Counted from the first letter of the stretch, positions 43,825 to 52,428 are shown. The stretch: 64,000 bases of DNA from Siccirubricoccus sp. G192 (GCF_019084075.1 NZ_JAHREN010000001.1:5172501-5236500); one strand, 5' to 3'. Made by a program: numbers and translations. The notes: generated by a model not told the origin, from the sequence alone.

Positions 43825-44160
43825 ATGCCCAAAACCCATCCTGCGTACGCGCCGGAGTTCCGGCGCCAAATGGTCGAGCTGGTCCGTGCCGGACGCGACC
43901 CGGCCGACCTTGCCCGCGAGTTCGAACCCTCCGCCCAGGCCATTCGGAACTGGGTGGCTTCTGCCGACCGGCAGGAGGGTCGGCGTGAGGTGAAACCTGC
44001 CCCCGCCGAGACCGGCCTGAATGCCACCGAGCGCGAGGAGCTCGCGCGGCTCAGGCGCGAGAACAAGCAGCTGCGCCAGGAGCGCGACATTCTCTCTCGA
44101 GCGGCGGCCTGGTTTGCCCGCGAGACCGGGACGATCCCGTCCGGGTCTTCGAGTTCATGA
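43825..44160 (+). CDS. IS3-family transposase OrfA (right copy)
   Basis: The 111-residue product is the same as the left-copy OrfA: helix-turn-helix domain plus a leucine-zipper-like coil. It lies intact between the ISL3 insertion upstream and the split orfB downstream, which it overlaps by four bases. Confidence 0.93.
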   Translation: MPKTHPAYAPEFRRQMVELVRAGRDPADLAREFEPSAQAIRNWVASADRQEGRREVKPAPAETGLNATEREELARLRRENKQLRQERDILSRAAAWFARETGTIPSGSSSS

Positions 44161-44732
44161 AGGCAAACCAGGCCTCCTTCCCGATCACCCGGATGGCCCG
44201 CCTGCTCGGCGTCTCGCGCGCCGGCTACTACGCTTGGCTCGGTCGGCCTCTGTCGGCCCGTGCCGAGGAGGATGCGGCGCTGCTGCGGCGGATCCGCACC
44301 GTGCACGCGACCTCGCGCCAGACCTACGCCGCGCTTACGGTGCATGCCGCCCTGCGCTCTGCCGGTATCCGGCACGGCCGCAAGCGCATTGCACGGCTCA
44401 TGCGCAGCACCGGGCTGGTCGGTGCCAGCCATCGCCGCGGCGGACCGGTGACAACCCGCCGTGACGACAGCAGCAGGCCGGCGCCGGACCTGGTCGACCG
44501 CAACTTCACGGCCAGCGGTCCCAACCAGCTATGGGTCGCAGACATCACGTTCATTCCCACGGCAGCCGGCTTCCTCTACCTCGCCGTCGTGCTCGATGTC
44601 TGGAGCCGCAAGGTCGTTGGCTGGGCTACCGCCAACCATCTCCGCACCGAGCTGGTGCTCGATGCGCTCGACATGGCCGTCGGCCAACGCCGGCCGCGCG
44701 GCGTCATTCACCACTCGGATCAGGGGTCGCAA

Positions 44733-46188
44733 CCCAGGCTCAACTGGTCGTCGCAACGCCTGCCTGAGCCGATCGCAGCGCCTCGTCAAGCGCTTCGGCT
44801 GGCGTTCTCCAGCCGAGCGTCTTGCGAGGCCTGCCATTGAGCGCCGCAGCCACGGCCGCGAGGTCATCGGCGCCGTGCGCGCTCAGGTCAGTCCCCTTCG
44901 GGAAGTACTGCCGCAGCAGCCCGTTGGTGTTCTCGTTCGTGCCACGCTGCCACGGGCTGTGCGGCTCGCAGAAGTACACCTGCACGCCGGTGTCGATCCG
45001 CAGCCGGGCGTGCTCGCTCATCTCCGCCCCCTGGTCCCAGGTCAGCGACCGGCGCAGCGCCTCCGGCAGGGTGGTGATCATGCGGGTGATGGCGTCGCGC
45101 ACCGCTTCCGCCCCATGCCCGGCCAGCGCCGGGCCGTTCTTGACGCGCGTTCCCTCTCCATGACCCGGCATGCGGGGCAGGTGCAGCAGCATCGTGAACC
45201 GCGTCGTGCGCTCCACCAGGGTGCCGATTGCTGAGCTGCCAAGGCCAAGGATGAGGTCTCCCTCCCAATGCCCCGGCACGGCCCGGTCGTCCGCCTCCGC
45301 CGGGCGCTGGCTGATCAGCACCTCGGGCGCGACATGCGACTTGCCGCGCCCCCCGGCTCCGCGCCCGCGGCACGCGCAGCGCCCGCCCGGTTCGCAGGCA
45401 GGCCGTCAGCTCGCGGCGCAGCGCGCCGCGGCCCTGGACGTAGAGCGACTGGTAGATGGCCTCATGGCTGATCCGCATCGCACCATCGCCAGGAAAGTCG
45501 AGCCGCAGCCGCCGCGAGATCTGCTGCGGGCTCCATCCTCTCGCCCAGCGCCGAGGCTGCCTCGGTCCATGCCGCCGGCCCTTCCACGGCACCGCCGGTC
45601 CGGGCACCGTAGCCCCGCCTGGAGAGACCACGGCACCCGCCAGCCGATCTTGCACATACGCCCTCAGCGCCGGGTGCGTCACCAGCTTCGCCGGCTTCGG
45701 ACGCCGCGCCGCCCGCTCAGCATGCCACTGCGCCGTCGTGGCCCTGTACTCCAGGTTGCCGCTGCGCGTGGCCGCATTGCGCCGTAGCTCGCGCGAGACC
45801 GTCGATGCCGCCCGTCGCAGCCGCCGGGCAACCTCTCGCACTCCACAGCCCTGGGCTCGCAGCAGCGCAATCTCCTCGCGCTCCGCAAACAACAGGTATC
45901 GTCCCGAAGGCGGCTTTGACGACCGCCCGAGCGTCGATGGTGGCATCCCGCCCGCCTCCCGAAACCAGCGGGACCCAACCGCCTCCGACACCCCCACGCC
46001 GATCGCCGCGTCCCAGCTCGACTGTCCCGCCGCAATCAACGTCCAGAAGCGCCGCTGGTCCTCACGCCGGGCTACTCCCGGGCGGCCTGGCGAAGGAGAC
46101 TTCGCCCGCAAAGCCCGATCCAAACGCCGCCGACCCGCCATCGCAACCACCCTCCGCCTTGGTGTTGCGACGACCACTTGAATCCACC
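44733..46188 (-). mobile_element. IS30-family element, right copy
   Basis: This 1456-bp element has the same ends as the 31932-33386 copy. The direct repeat CAA flanks it (44730-44732 and 46189-46191). In window orientation it is a direct repeat of the left copy, although the IS3 halves around it are inverted. Confidence 0.9.
44740..46141 (-). pseudogene. IS30-family transposase with one-base frameshift
   Basis: It is nearly identical to the 31939-33339 gene except for one extra C at about 45350-45355 (six Cs instead of five). The extra C splits the frame into an N-terminal part and a 193-residue C-terminal part starting at MLISQRPAEADD. One further substitution changes the second half of SDRALR to LDRALR. 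It is inactive as written, or a sequencing error in a C run. Confidence 0.88.
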
Positions 46189-46522
46189 CAATATACGTCC
46201 CTGGCGTTCGGCAAGCGCTGCAGAGAAGCCGGCATCCGGCCGTCCATGGGTTCCGTCGGCGACGCCTATGACAATGCCCTGTGCGAGAGCTTCTTCGCCA
46301 TCCTGGAATGCGAGTTGCTCGCGCGACGCCGCTTCGCCTCCCACGCCGAAGCGCGCATGGCAACCTTCAGCTTCATCGAGGCCTGGTACAACCCAGCCAG
46401 GCTCCATTCATCGCTGGGCTACCGATCGCCCATGACCTACGAAAAAGAGGAGCATCAAGCCGCCACAGCAGACCCGTAATCAACCAAGCCCATCAACTGT
46501 CCACCAGAGCGGGACAAACCCA

Positions 46523-46705
46523 AACCCAGTTCCAGTTGCCGAACTCGGCCGGAAGGGCACGCCAGGTGACGTTGTGGACCGTGAAGTAGTGCAGCGCCTC
46601 GAGGAAGCGTCGGTCGTTGCGCCCCTTGTCGCCGCGCCGGGATTGGGCCGCCCGAAACACCTCAAGCACCACCTCCCAGTCCCGCTCCGTCATCCGCGTC
46701 AGCAT
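46523..46705 (-). mobile_element. IS5-family transposase, N-terminal remnant
   Basis: The first 60 residues remain (MLTRMTERDWEVVLEVFRAA, then VTWRALPAEFGNWN), after which the right IS3 end replaces the gene. It differs in type from the C-terminal remnant at 39871, so they are probably not two halves of one element. Its upstream end lies between 46706 and 46800. Confidence 0.75.
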
Positions 46706-46799
46706 GTCGGTCCCCCAAAAACCGACACGCCATGAAGCACCGATCAGCCAATCCGGGAATCCAGCCCGCTTTCAACTTCCCGGAATCCGTCCACACGGC

Positions 46800-48245
46800 C
46801 TAGTCCTGCAGCATCATGATCCGGCGATGGACCTCGCGGCCGGATTCGCCAAAATCCGACTGCAACGTCCTCCCCTGCGCCACCAGGAACGCGACCAGCG
46901 TCAGCTTGCCCAACGTGACGCCTTCCACGAAGGCGTCCTCCAGCCGTTTCCGAGCGTTGGCCTGGAGAAATCCATAGGCCTCGGTCCTTTCGACCAGCTG
47001 GTCGATGACGCGGCGCGCGTAGTAACTTACCTTGTTACTGGTGGCTAACGTGGAGAGGTATCCGTTCCAGGTGTCTGGGGTGAAGTCCTTGGGGTTAGGA
47101 TCAAAATTGTCGAGAGCGACTGGTTGACCGGCATTGTCGAAATCGAAGTTGTTCACTTGCAGCTCGAAATTCTCACCATCCTTCAAGGGACGAAGACGGT
47201 CCCCGTTGCTCACCACGATGTCGAACACGGCCATCTTGCCAAAGCGCCGGAAGTTTCGTTTGACGAAGAGCCCCTGGTGAATTGCGAGGAGGCCGGCCGC
47301 GCGTGCGTCGGCGGGGCCCTTGTTGAGGGCGTTCAACTGGTCCTGAACGTTGGGCCGACCTGGCTTGTATTCGATCTTGCAAAGCAATGATCCGGTGGGT
47401 GGGCTGAGAACCCTTATGCAATCCAGGAGCTCTCCATGCGCCGGTAGCTTGGGCGGCGGGTATTCGGGATCTGATGGGACGTACGTCGCACCGTTCCGTA
47501 CATGCGCGCCCTTGATCGCGGTGATGTCGCCCGCATCGGCCAGTACGTTCGCGGCAGTTCCGTCGAAGACGTGGCTGGCGAGGAAGTTGGTGCAGCCGAA
47601 CCTGTCGACGTTCTGGGAGATTTCGAACTTCAAGGCCGCGCGCTGGCCGCGGGCGTTTGTCGCGATCCAGACCTTGTTGTGAACCTGCTGCAGGTGATTC
47701 ATCCCCCAATCCTTGATCGGCAGGGTCACGTCCAGCGCCACTTTGTTGGTGGCCCTCAATCCCCATTGGTAGAAGTTGCGTGCCTCCTGGCCGTGCTGCG
47801 GCCGTATCTTCAACAGGAAGCAGACCCTGCCGAAGCCCGACCCTGTGCCGTCATTGGCGATCGCCGAGGGGCGCATGAAGAAGACCTCGAGCTCGCCTCC
47901 TCCCAGGCTCCAGTTCGACGTCGCAGTGAAGCTAGCCGGCGGCTTGAACCCTTTCGCGGACGCGACCTGCGCGATGTCGTTCAAGGTCTTCGCCAAGACC
48001 AGGGACAGTCCTTGTCCGTTGGCAAGCCGGTCGATGACGCTGCCAGCGCCAGGGTTGGGCAGGTCGACCATTTTGCCGGTCGCCCAACTGAAGCTCCAGG
48101 TGCGGGCTAGCGCGTGGAGGTCGGTGAAGGCCTCCCTCTCCTCCTCACTCCAGACCAGGCGGGTTCCGGGCCGGAACACGGTCTTCCGCCGCCAGCCATG
48201 TTCGCTCACGCCACGCTTGGGCGTGTCTTCCAACTTCCACTGCAT
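46800..48245 (-). CDS. Toxin-operon protein with atypical-kinase-like motifs
   Basis: This 481-residue soluble protein has no signal peptide and starts at ATG 48245 behind AGGAGAGG. The C-terminal half has an order of motifs like the actin-fragmin-kinase/HipA-like kinase fold: a Lys in RAALKFE (about K206), an Arg- and Glu-rich stretch, a catalytic-loop-like FDIVVSNGDR (341-350), NNFDF (365-369) and VALDNFDPN (376-384). I infer a possible phosphotransferase effector, but a non-enzymatic role cannot be excluded. It is the last gene of the four-gene operon, 38 bp after the MACPF-like gene. Its stop abuts the IS5 remnant, so the C-terminus might be shortened. Confidence 0.55.
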   Translation of the reverse strand: MQWKLEDTPKRGVSEHGWRRKTVFRPGTRLVWSEEEREAFTDLHALARTWSFSWATGKMVDLPNPGAGSVIDRLANGQGLSLVLAKTLNDIAQVASAKGFKPPASFTATSNWSLGGGELEVFFMRPSAIANDGTGSGFGRVCFLLKIRPQHGQEARNFYQWGLRATNKVALDVTLPIKDWGMNHLQQVHNKVWIATNARGQRAALKFEISQNVDRFGCTNFLASHVFDGTAANVLADAGDITAIKGAHVRNGATYVPSDPEYPPPKLPAHGELLDCIRVLSPPTGSLLCKIEYKPGRPNVQDQLNALNKGPADARAAGLLAIHQGLFVKRNFRRFGKMAVFDIVVSNGDRLRPLKDGENFELQVNNFDFDNAGQPVALDNFDPNPKDFTPDTWNGYLSTLATSNKVSYYARRVIDQLVERTEAYGFLQANARKRLEDAFVEGVTLGKLTLVAFLVAQGRTLQSDFGESGREVHRRIMMLQD

Positions 48246-48283
48246 GCTTCGTCCCTCTCCTGCCGGCCGCGTGGGCCTTCGTG

Positions 48284-50422
48284 CTAACCGTGTTTCAGCC
48301 GGTCGCGGATGCGGGAATCGATGGCGGCGGCCTGGGCCCGGAAAGCCGCCGCCCGGTCCGTCCATGATTTCACGGTGCCGAAATCCACCAGCGCGGCGAA
48401 CGCCGTGGTGGGGAACGGGCGTATGTTTCTGGCCAGTTCCTGCAGGCCCCCGTGCAGCGCTTCCCAGAAGGCGGAGAAGCCCATGGACTGCTTCTCGGGC
48501 GTCTTGTCGGGGCCGAACAGCACCGGATTGAGCCATTTCAGGAAGTCCAGCGCCGTCGCATCCAAGCCCGACTGGCCTTCCAGCGCCGCGAACTCGGCCG
48601 CGATCAGGGCGCTGTCTCCTCCCCACGTGTCCTTCCAGCCGGCCGCATCCTCGACCAACTCTTCCAAGCTCGCCTGGCGCGTCTCCGGCTCGCGGTCGAG
48701 CGCGGGGAACACCGTGGCGATCGCGGCGAGCGAGGCGGCTGCATGGCCAAGGTTCTGCATGCTTTTGTCGACCACCAGGCCCAAGTGCTTCCGCAGCACC
48801 TTCCGCGCTTCAAGGTTGGGGTGCGCCAGAGCCGCCTCCACCGCCTTCTCTAGCAGCGCCGTGAACAGCGCCGGGTTGAGCGGCGAGGCGAAGGGCTTGA
48901 ACTGCTTCCTTTCGGTTGCCCAGTCCGGAATGTCGGAATCCGCCGGCATCACGATGCTTGGCGGCAGCGCGTAGCCCGGGTTTTCCTTCAGCGCCGCCGA
49001 TGCCCTTTCGCAGGCCTGCATCAGCGTCTTCATCCCTGCCACCAGCGCCTCGAGGTCGCTTTTCGGCCTGGTGAATTCGCTGGAATGCTCCACGGCATAG
49101 GCCGCGCAATTGTGCACGCGCCTGGCCTTCAGGTAGACGTCGCTGACGAAGCGCATCTTGTCGCGGAACGCCTCGCGCTCGATGTCGATCTCGCCCACGA
49201 GGTCCCGGTATCTCGGCGCGTACGCCTCCAGGATCGCGAACAGCGGCACGCCGTGCGTCTTGGCGTGTTCTGGCAGGTCGTCGGCCGCTTTGAGCAGCGC
49301 CTCCATTTCCATCTTCACCGCGTCGTTGTCGACCGGCTGGCCCGGGTTCAGCCTGGGCGCAATGGGCTCTAACGGCTTTTTCGGCGCGCGCGCGGGCGGG
49401 TTGGCCACCGGCGCCGCACTGCCCCCGCCCCGCCCGCCACCTTCGCTCCTGGCGCTGCCGCCGCTTCGGGGGGCGTGGGTCGGCAGGCCTGCCTCCGCCT
49501 TGCGGATCGCCGCACTCTCCGCCTCGGAAAGCACGCCGTCCTCGTCGCCATCCGTGTCGTCGCCGTCCTCGTCGTCGTCGATCGGAACCAGGTCATCCGG
49601 CGTCAGGTCCGGCAGGGCAGGACCCGCGCCGCCCCCGCCCCCGCTGCCCCCGCCACCGCCGTCCGTCCGGGGTTCCACCGGCCGGCCGGGCGAGACGGGC
49701 ACGCTCTTCACCGGCGCGCCGCCCATGCCGGCGTAGATCACCTCCACCGAGTGATGCACCCCGCTAATCGAGGTCCATCGCCCCCAGTCCGACGTGAACG
49801 AGGCGTCGGCCGTGATCGGCCCCTTCTTGTAGCCGCCGCCCACAGAGGCCCGGACTTCGTCCAGCGCCTGTTTGGATTCGGCGGTGATCTCGGCCAGCGC
49901 GATCAGGTAGCCGCCGCGCACCCAGCCGCTGACGAAGTAGTTGCCGAAGCCGCGGCGGAACTCATCGTCCTTCATGCGGTTGAAGCGCGGTTCGACGCTA
50001 AAACCGTCGACCCGGAAGTCGGTGTTCTCGGCGTAGCAGATCACCAGGAAGAACAGGCTGAACTTGTCGACCCTTGACTCGCGCAGGAACTTGCCGACCG
50101 TGTTGGCCGAGAACGCGTCGTAGCCCCCGCTCACCTCGGTGCCGAGCTGCAGCATCTCGCGCAGGCTTTCGGTGCTTTCGACCTGCACGATCTTCTTCTG
50201 CACCTTCTGGCCGATGTAGGGGCCCATCACGGAATGGCTGCCCAGCGCGGTCACGTCGGCGCAGGCCGAGGACATCGTGGTGCGGGTGACCGTGTCGTAG
50301 CCGCTGCCGGAATCCATGCCGGATTCCCACGGCACGCGGATGATGCCGCCCGCGGTGCTGCCGCGCACGGGGCCCGCGATCGGCGGCGCGATAGGCGGCA
50401 GGCCGTTCCTGGGGTCGGTCAC
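48284..50422 (-). CDS. MACPF-signature protein with EF-hand loop, putative pore-forming toxin component
   Basis: This 712-residue protein lacks a signal peptide and starts with GTG overlapping the preceding stop (GTGA). Residues 159-171 read FGNYFVSGWVRGG, which fits the MACPF signature (aromatic-G-x-x-F/Y-x6-GG) although the usual His is Tyr. A second GG-rich segment follows (RASVGGGYKK). Residues 254-266 are almost pure Gly. Residues 291-302 form a perfect EF-hand loop (DGDEDGVLSEAE). A helical domain with no recognised family fills 345-712. I infer a Ca2+-responsive membrane-attack-type protein. It sits in one operon with a helical pore-former-like gene. Confidence 0.6.
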   Translation of the reverse strand: MTDPRNGLPPIAPPIAGPVRGSTAGGIIRVPWESGMDSGSGYDTVTRTTMSSACADVTALGSHSVMGPYIGQKVQKKIVQVESTESLREMLQLGTEVSGGYDAFSANTVGKFLRESRVDKFSLFFLVICYAENTDFRVDGFSVEPRFNRMKDDEFRRGFGNYFVSGWVRGGYLIALAEITAESKQALDEVRASVGGGYKKGPITADASFTSDWGRWTSISGVHHSVEVIYAGMGGAPVKSVPVSPGRPVEPRTDGGGGGSGGGGGAGPALPDLTPDDLVPIDDDEDGDDTDGDEDGVLSEAESAAIRKAEAGLPTHAPRSGGSARSEGGGRGGGSAAPVANPPARAPKKPLEPIAPRLNPGQPVDNDAVKMEMEALLKAADDLPEHAKTHGVPLFAILEAYAPRYRDLVGEIDIEREAFRDKMRFVSDVYLKARRVHNCAAYAVEHSSEFTRPKSDLEALVAGMKTLMQACERASAALKENPGYALPPSIVMPADSDIPDWATERKQFKPFASPLNPALFTALLEKAVEAALAHPNLEARKVLRKHLGLVVDKSMQNLGHAAASLAAIATVFPALDREPETRQASLEELVEDAAGWKDTWGGDSALIAAEFAALEGQSGLDATALDFLKWLNPVLFGPDKTPEKQSMGFSAFWEALHGGLQELARNIRPFPTTAFAALVDFGTVKSWTDRAAAFRAQAAAIDSRIRDRLKHG

Positions 50423-51564
50423 TTGCCGAACCCCGGCTCGACCTTGCGGATGTCCGTCACGAAGGCGTACTGCACGAACACGTCGCAGTCCTTGATCAGG
50501 AGCTCGTACGACCCGACAACGCCCAGCCTTTTGGTCAGCGAAACCGGCGCCGGCCACCCCTTGTCGCCGCCAAGGCCACCCACGCCGGTCATGGATGTGT
50601 CCTGCACGGTCTGCAGGTCGAGCGCGATCGCCGACCACAGCCCGGCGACGTTGCCCAGCGCCTCGGCGGCCTGGGCGATCGCCTCCTTCATCCTCTCGAA
50701 CATCGAATCGATGGTACTGAAGAAGACCGTCACCGCGCTGTACTTGTTGGCCTTGTCGAGCCGGGCGGCCAGCGCCTCCATTTCCAGCTTCGCCACCTTC
50801 GCCTGCGTCCCCATCACGCTGGCCATGATCAGCGTGGCGATCACGCCGAACGGCGGCAGCACGAACAGGAACAGGGCCGAGCTGCCTGCGCCGCCGGCCA
50901 GGCCCTGCCACTTCACATTGTAGTCGTGGATGTCCTGCTGCAGCTTCGCGATGTAGGCCTTGGTGTCGCCCTTCTCCAGGCCGTGCGCTTCTTCCCAGAC
51001 ATGGATGTCCTTCTCCTGTTCTTCGATCCAGCCTTTATATTTCTTTTGTACCTCGGCCGATGAATCGTAGTCCTCAACGATGTCGGCCTTGAAGGCGAGG
51101 ATCTTGTCGCGCATCGTCAAGGCCTTCACGCTGTTGGCTTCGGCTGCCTCCTTGAGATCCGACACCATCTCATCGAACTGCGCCTTGAGCACCTGTTGCT
51201 CCTCGGCGCTGAGCTTGGCCCAGACCGCCGGCGCCAACTTTTTGCTGTCCTTGCCGATCTGCTCGACCGTGATGATCGAGGCGCGGGCGTAGTCTTTGAT
51301 GGGCTGCGCCACCTTCAGCATGTCGCCAAGCAGCGGTTCCCACCGGCCGGCGTTCTGCCTTGCGCGGTCCATCAGCGCCGGCACGGTGAGGATGGGCTTC
51401 CCCGGCCGGTTTTCGGTGATCATCCCCGGCTGGTCGAGTGGCGGCTCGGGCGCGTTGATGCCGCTGACCGTGCGGGTGTAGGAATACATCGCCTTGACCC
51501 ACTTGAGATCCAGGAAGGCTTCGGCCTTCTTGCGGACGGCCTCGGCGGAAATGTCTGCGGTCAT
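50419..51564 (-). CDS. Alpha-helical pore-forming toxin-like protein
   Basis: This 381-residue, almost entirely helical protein has no signal peptide. Long amphipathic helices (residues 60-215) flank one strongly hydrophobic hairpin at about 222-252 (SSALFLFVLPPFGVIATLIM), followed by another long helix and a small beta-rich C-terminus. This layout matches the ClyA/Hbl/XaxA class of alpha pore-formers, in which the hairpin inserts into the target membrane. Exact family is unproven. It overlaps the MACPF-like gene by four bases and lies 75 bp after the 51640 gene. Confidence 0.6.
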   Translation of the reverse strand: MTADISAEAVRKKAEAFLDLKWVKAMYSYTRTVSGINAPEPPLDQPGMITENRPGKPILTVPALMDRARQNAGRWEPLLGDMLKVAQPIKDYARASIITVEQIGKDSKKLAPAVWAKLSAEEQQVLKAQFDEMVSDLKEAAEANSVKALTMRDKILAFKADIVEDYDSSAEVQKKYKGWIEEQEKDIHVWEEAHGLEKGDTKAYIAKLQQDIHDYNVKWQGLAGGAGSSALFLFVLPPFGVIATLIMASVMGTQAKVAKLEMEALAARLDKANKYSAVTVFFSTIDSMFERMKEAIAQAAEALGNVAGLWSAIALDLQTVQDTSMTGVGGLGGDKGWPAPVSLTKRLGVVGSYELLIKDCDVFVQYAFVTDIRKVEPGFGK

Positions 51565-51639
51565 GCCGGTCCCTCGTCTTCCCTTGATTTAATCATGTAC
51601 CGACAACGGTCTCAGGCAACGCAACTCGGCCCGGGGCCG

Positions 51640-52428
51640 TCACTTCGGCTGGTGCAGGGTGGTGAGGTACTCGGTTGCCCCCGCGGCCACCTGCCGGATC
51701 GCCGCCAGCGTCAACAGCGGCCGCGACCTGGACAGCGACCATGCCTCGATCCCCTGCCACGTGTTCCTGTCGCCTAGCGTCGCCGCGGCGCTGGCAAGCT
51801 CCGCGCCGACCAGCACCCAGGTGCCACGCTGCAGCTGCGCCAGGCGGTCGAGCTCGGCCAGCCACGCCGCCAGCAACCCCAGCGTTCCGGCGCATGCACC
51901 GGCGAGCTCTTTCAGCTTCTTCCGCTGCAGCGAGAATTCGCCGGCGCCGGAGCCGAAGCCATACCGCTCGACCGTCAGCAGGAAGCCGCGTCCATGCCAC
52001 TTCTGAAGCGCAGCCTCGTGGTCGGGGTCCGGCGCCTCGGGCTGTTCCGCGGCAGCGGCGGCGCTGTCGGCGATCGCCCTGCACCTCTCCAACATCGCGG
52101 AGGCCGCGTCGCGCTGCGGCGTCATCAGGTGGTCGTTATTCTGGGCGGTGTTCAGGCACGCGGCCTGCAAGCCCCGCATCTCGTCGCAGAGGATGCTTAC
52201 CTTCATGTATATGTCGGTGAGTTCGTTCATCGCGGTGAAATCCCAGCGCGGCGTTCCGGCCAGCGCCGTCGTTGCGCGTTTCAGCAACCCGGTCGCGGTG
52301 CTCGCGCGCTCGGCGATCCCCGCCGCGTCACGCTCGACTCCGTGCAGCGCCAGGATCACAGGATGCGCAAGCGCCCACAGCGGCTCGACTGTGGCGTCCA
52401 GCTCCTTCCAGTTGGACGGCTCCTGCAT
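51640..52428 (-). CDS. Helical partner protein of the toxin operon
   Basis: This 262-residue, mainly helical protein is the first gene of the operon. It starts at ATG 52428 behind AGAGG; ATG 52443 would add five residues. It lacks a signal peptide and a real membrane hairpin, but has long heptad-like helices (RKKLKELAGACAGTLGLLAA, LDRLAQLQRG). By position and architecture it could be the second soluble subunit of a two- or three-part alpha-toxin, or a chaperone. No family is recognised. Confidence 0.55.
   Translation of the reverse strand: MQEPSNWKELDATVEPLWALAHPVILALHGVERDAAGIAERASTATGLLKRATTALAGTPRWDFTAMNELTDIYMKVSILCDEMRGLQAACLNTAQNNDHLMTPQRDAASAMLERCRAIADSAAAAAEQPEAPDPDHEAALQKWHGRGFLLTVERYGFGSGAGEFSLQRKKLKELAGACAGTLGLLAAWLAELDRLAQLQRGTWVLVGAELASAAATLGDRNTWQGIEAWSLSRSRPLLTLAAIRQVAAGATEYLTTLHQPK

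Larger units (their letters stand above)
44157..46479 (+). pseudogene. IS3-family transposase OrfB (right copy), split by IS30
   Basis: The N-terminal part runs from 44157 to 44732 and ends at HHSDQGSQ. The remainder runs from 46189 to 46479 and contains the catalytic Glu in CESFFAILE. The split is at exactly the same codon as in the left copy, but the IS30 lies in the opposite orientation relative to orfB. Confidence 0.9.
41992..46522 (+). mobile_element. IS3-family element, right copy, interrupted by ISL3 and IS30
   Basis: This is the inverted counterpart of the 31598-34350 element. It begins TGGGTTTGCCCCGTCTCGGT at 41992, is split by an ISL3 element 20 bases in, resumes at 43781 with orfA and orfB, is split again by IS30 at 44733-46188 and ends CGGGACAAACCCA at 46522. 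Flanks are IS21 on the left and an IS5 fragment on the right, without a target duplication. Confidence 0.88.

Noticed and set aside
39871-46705. The two IS5 fragments as halves of one element
   Set aside because: N- and C-terminal sequences belong to different IS5-type groups and the middle part is absent.
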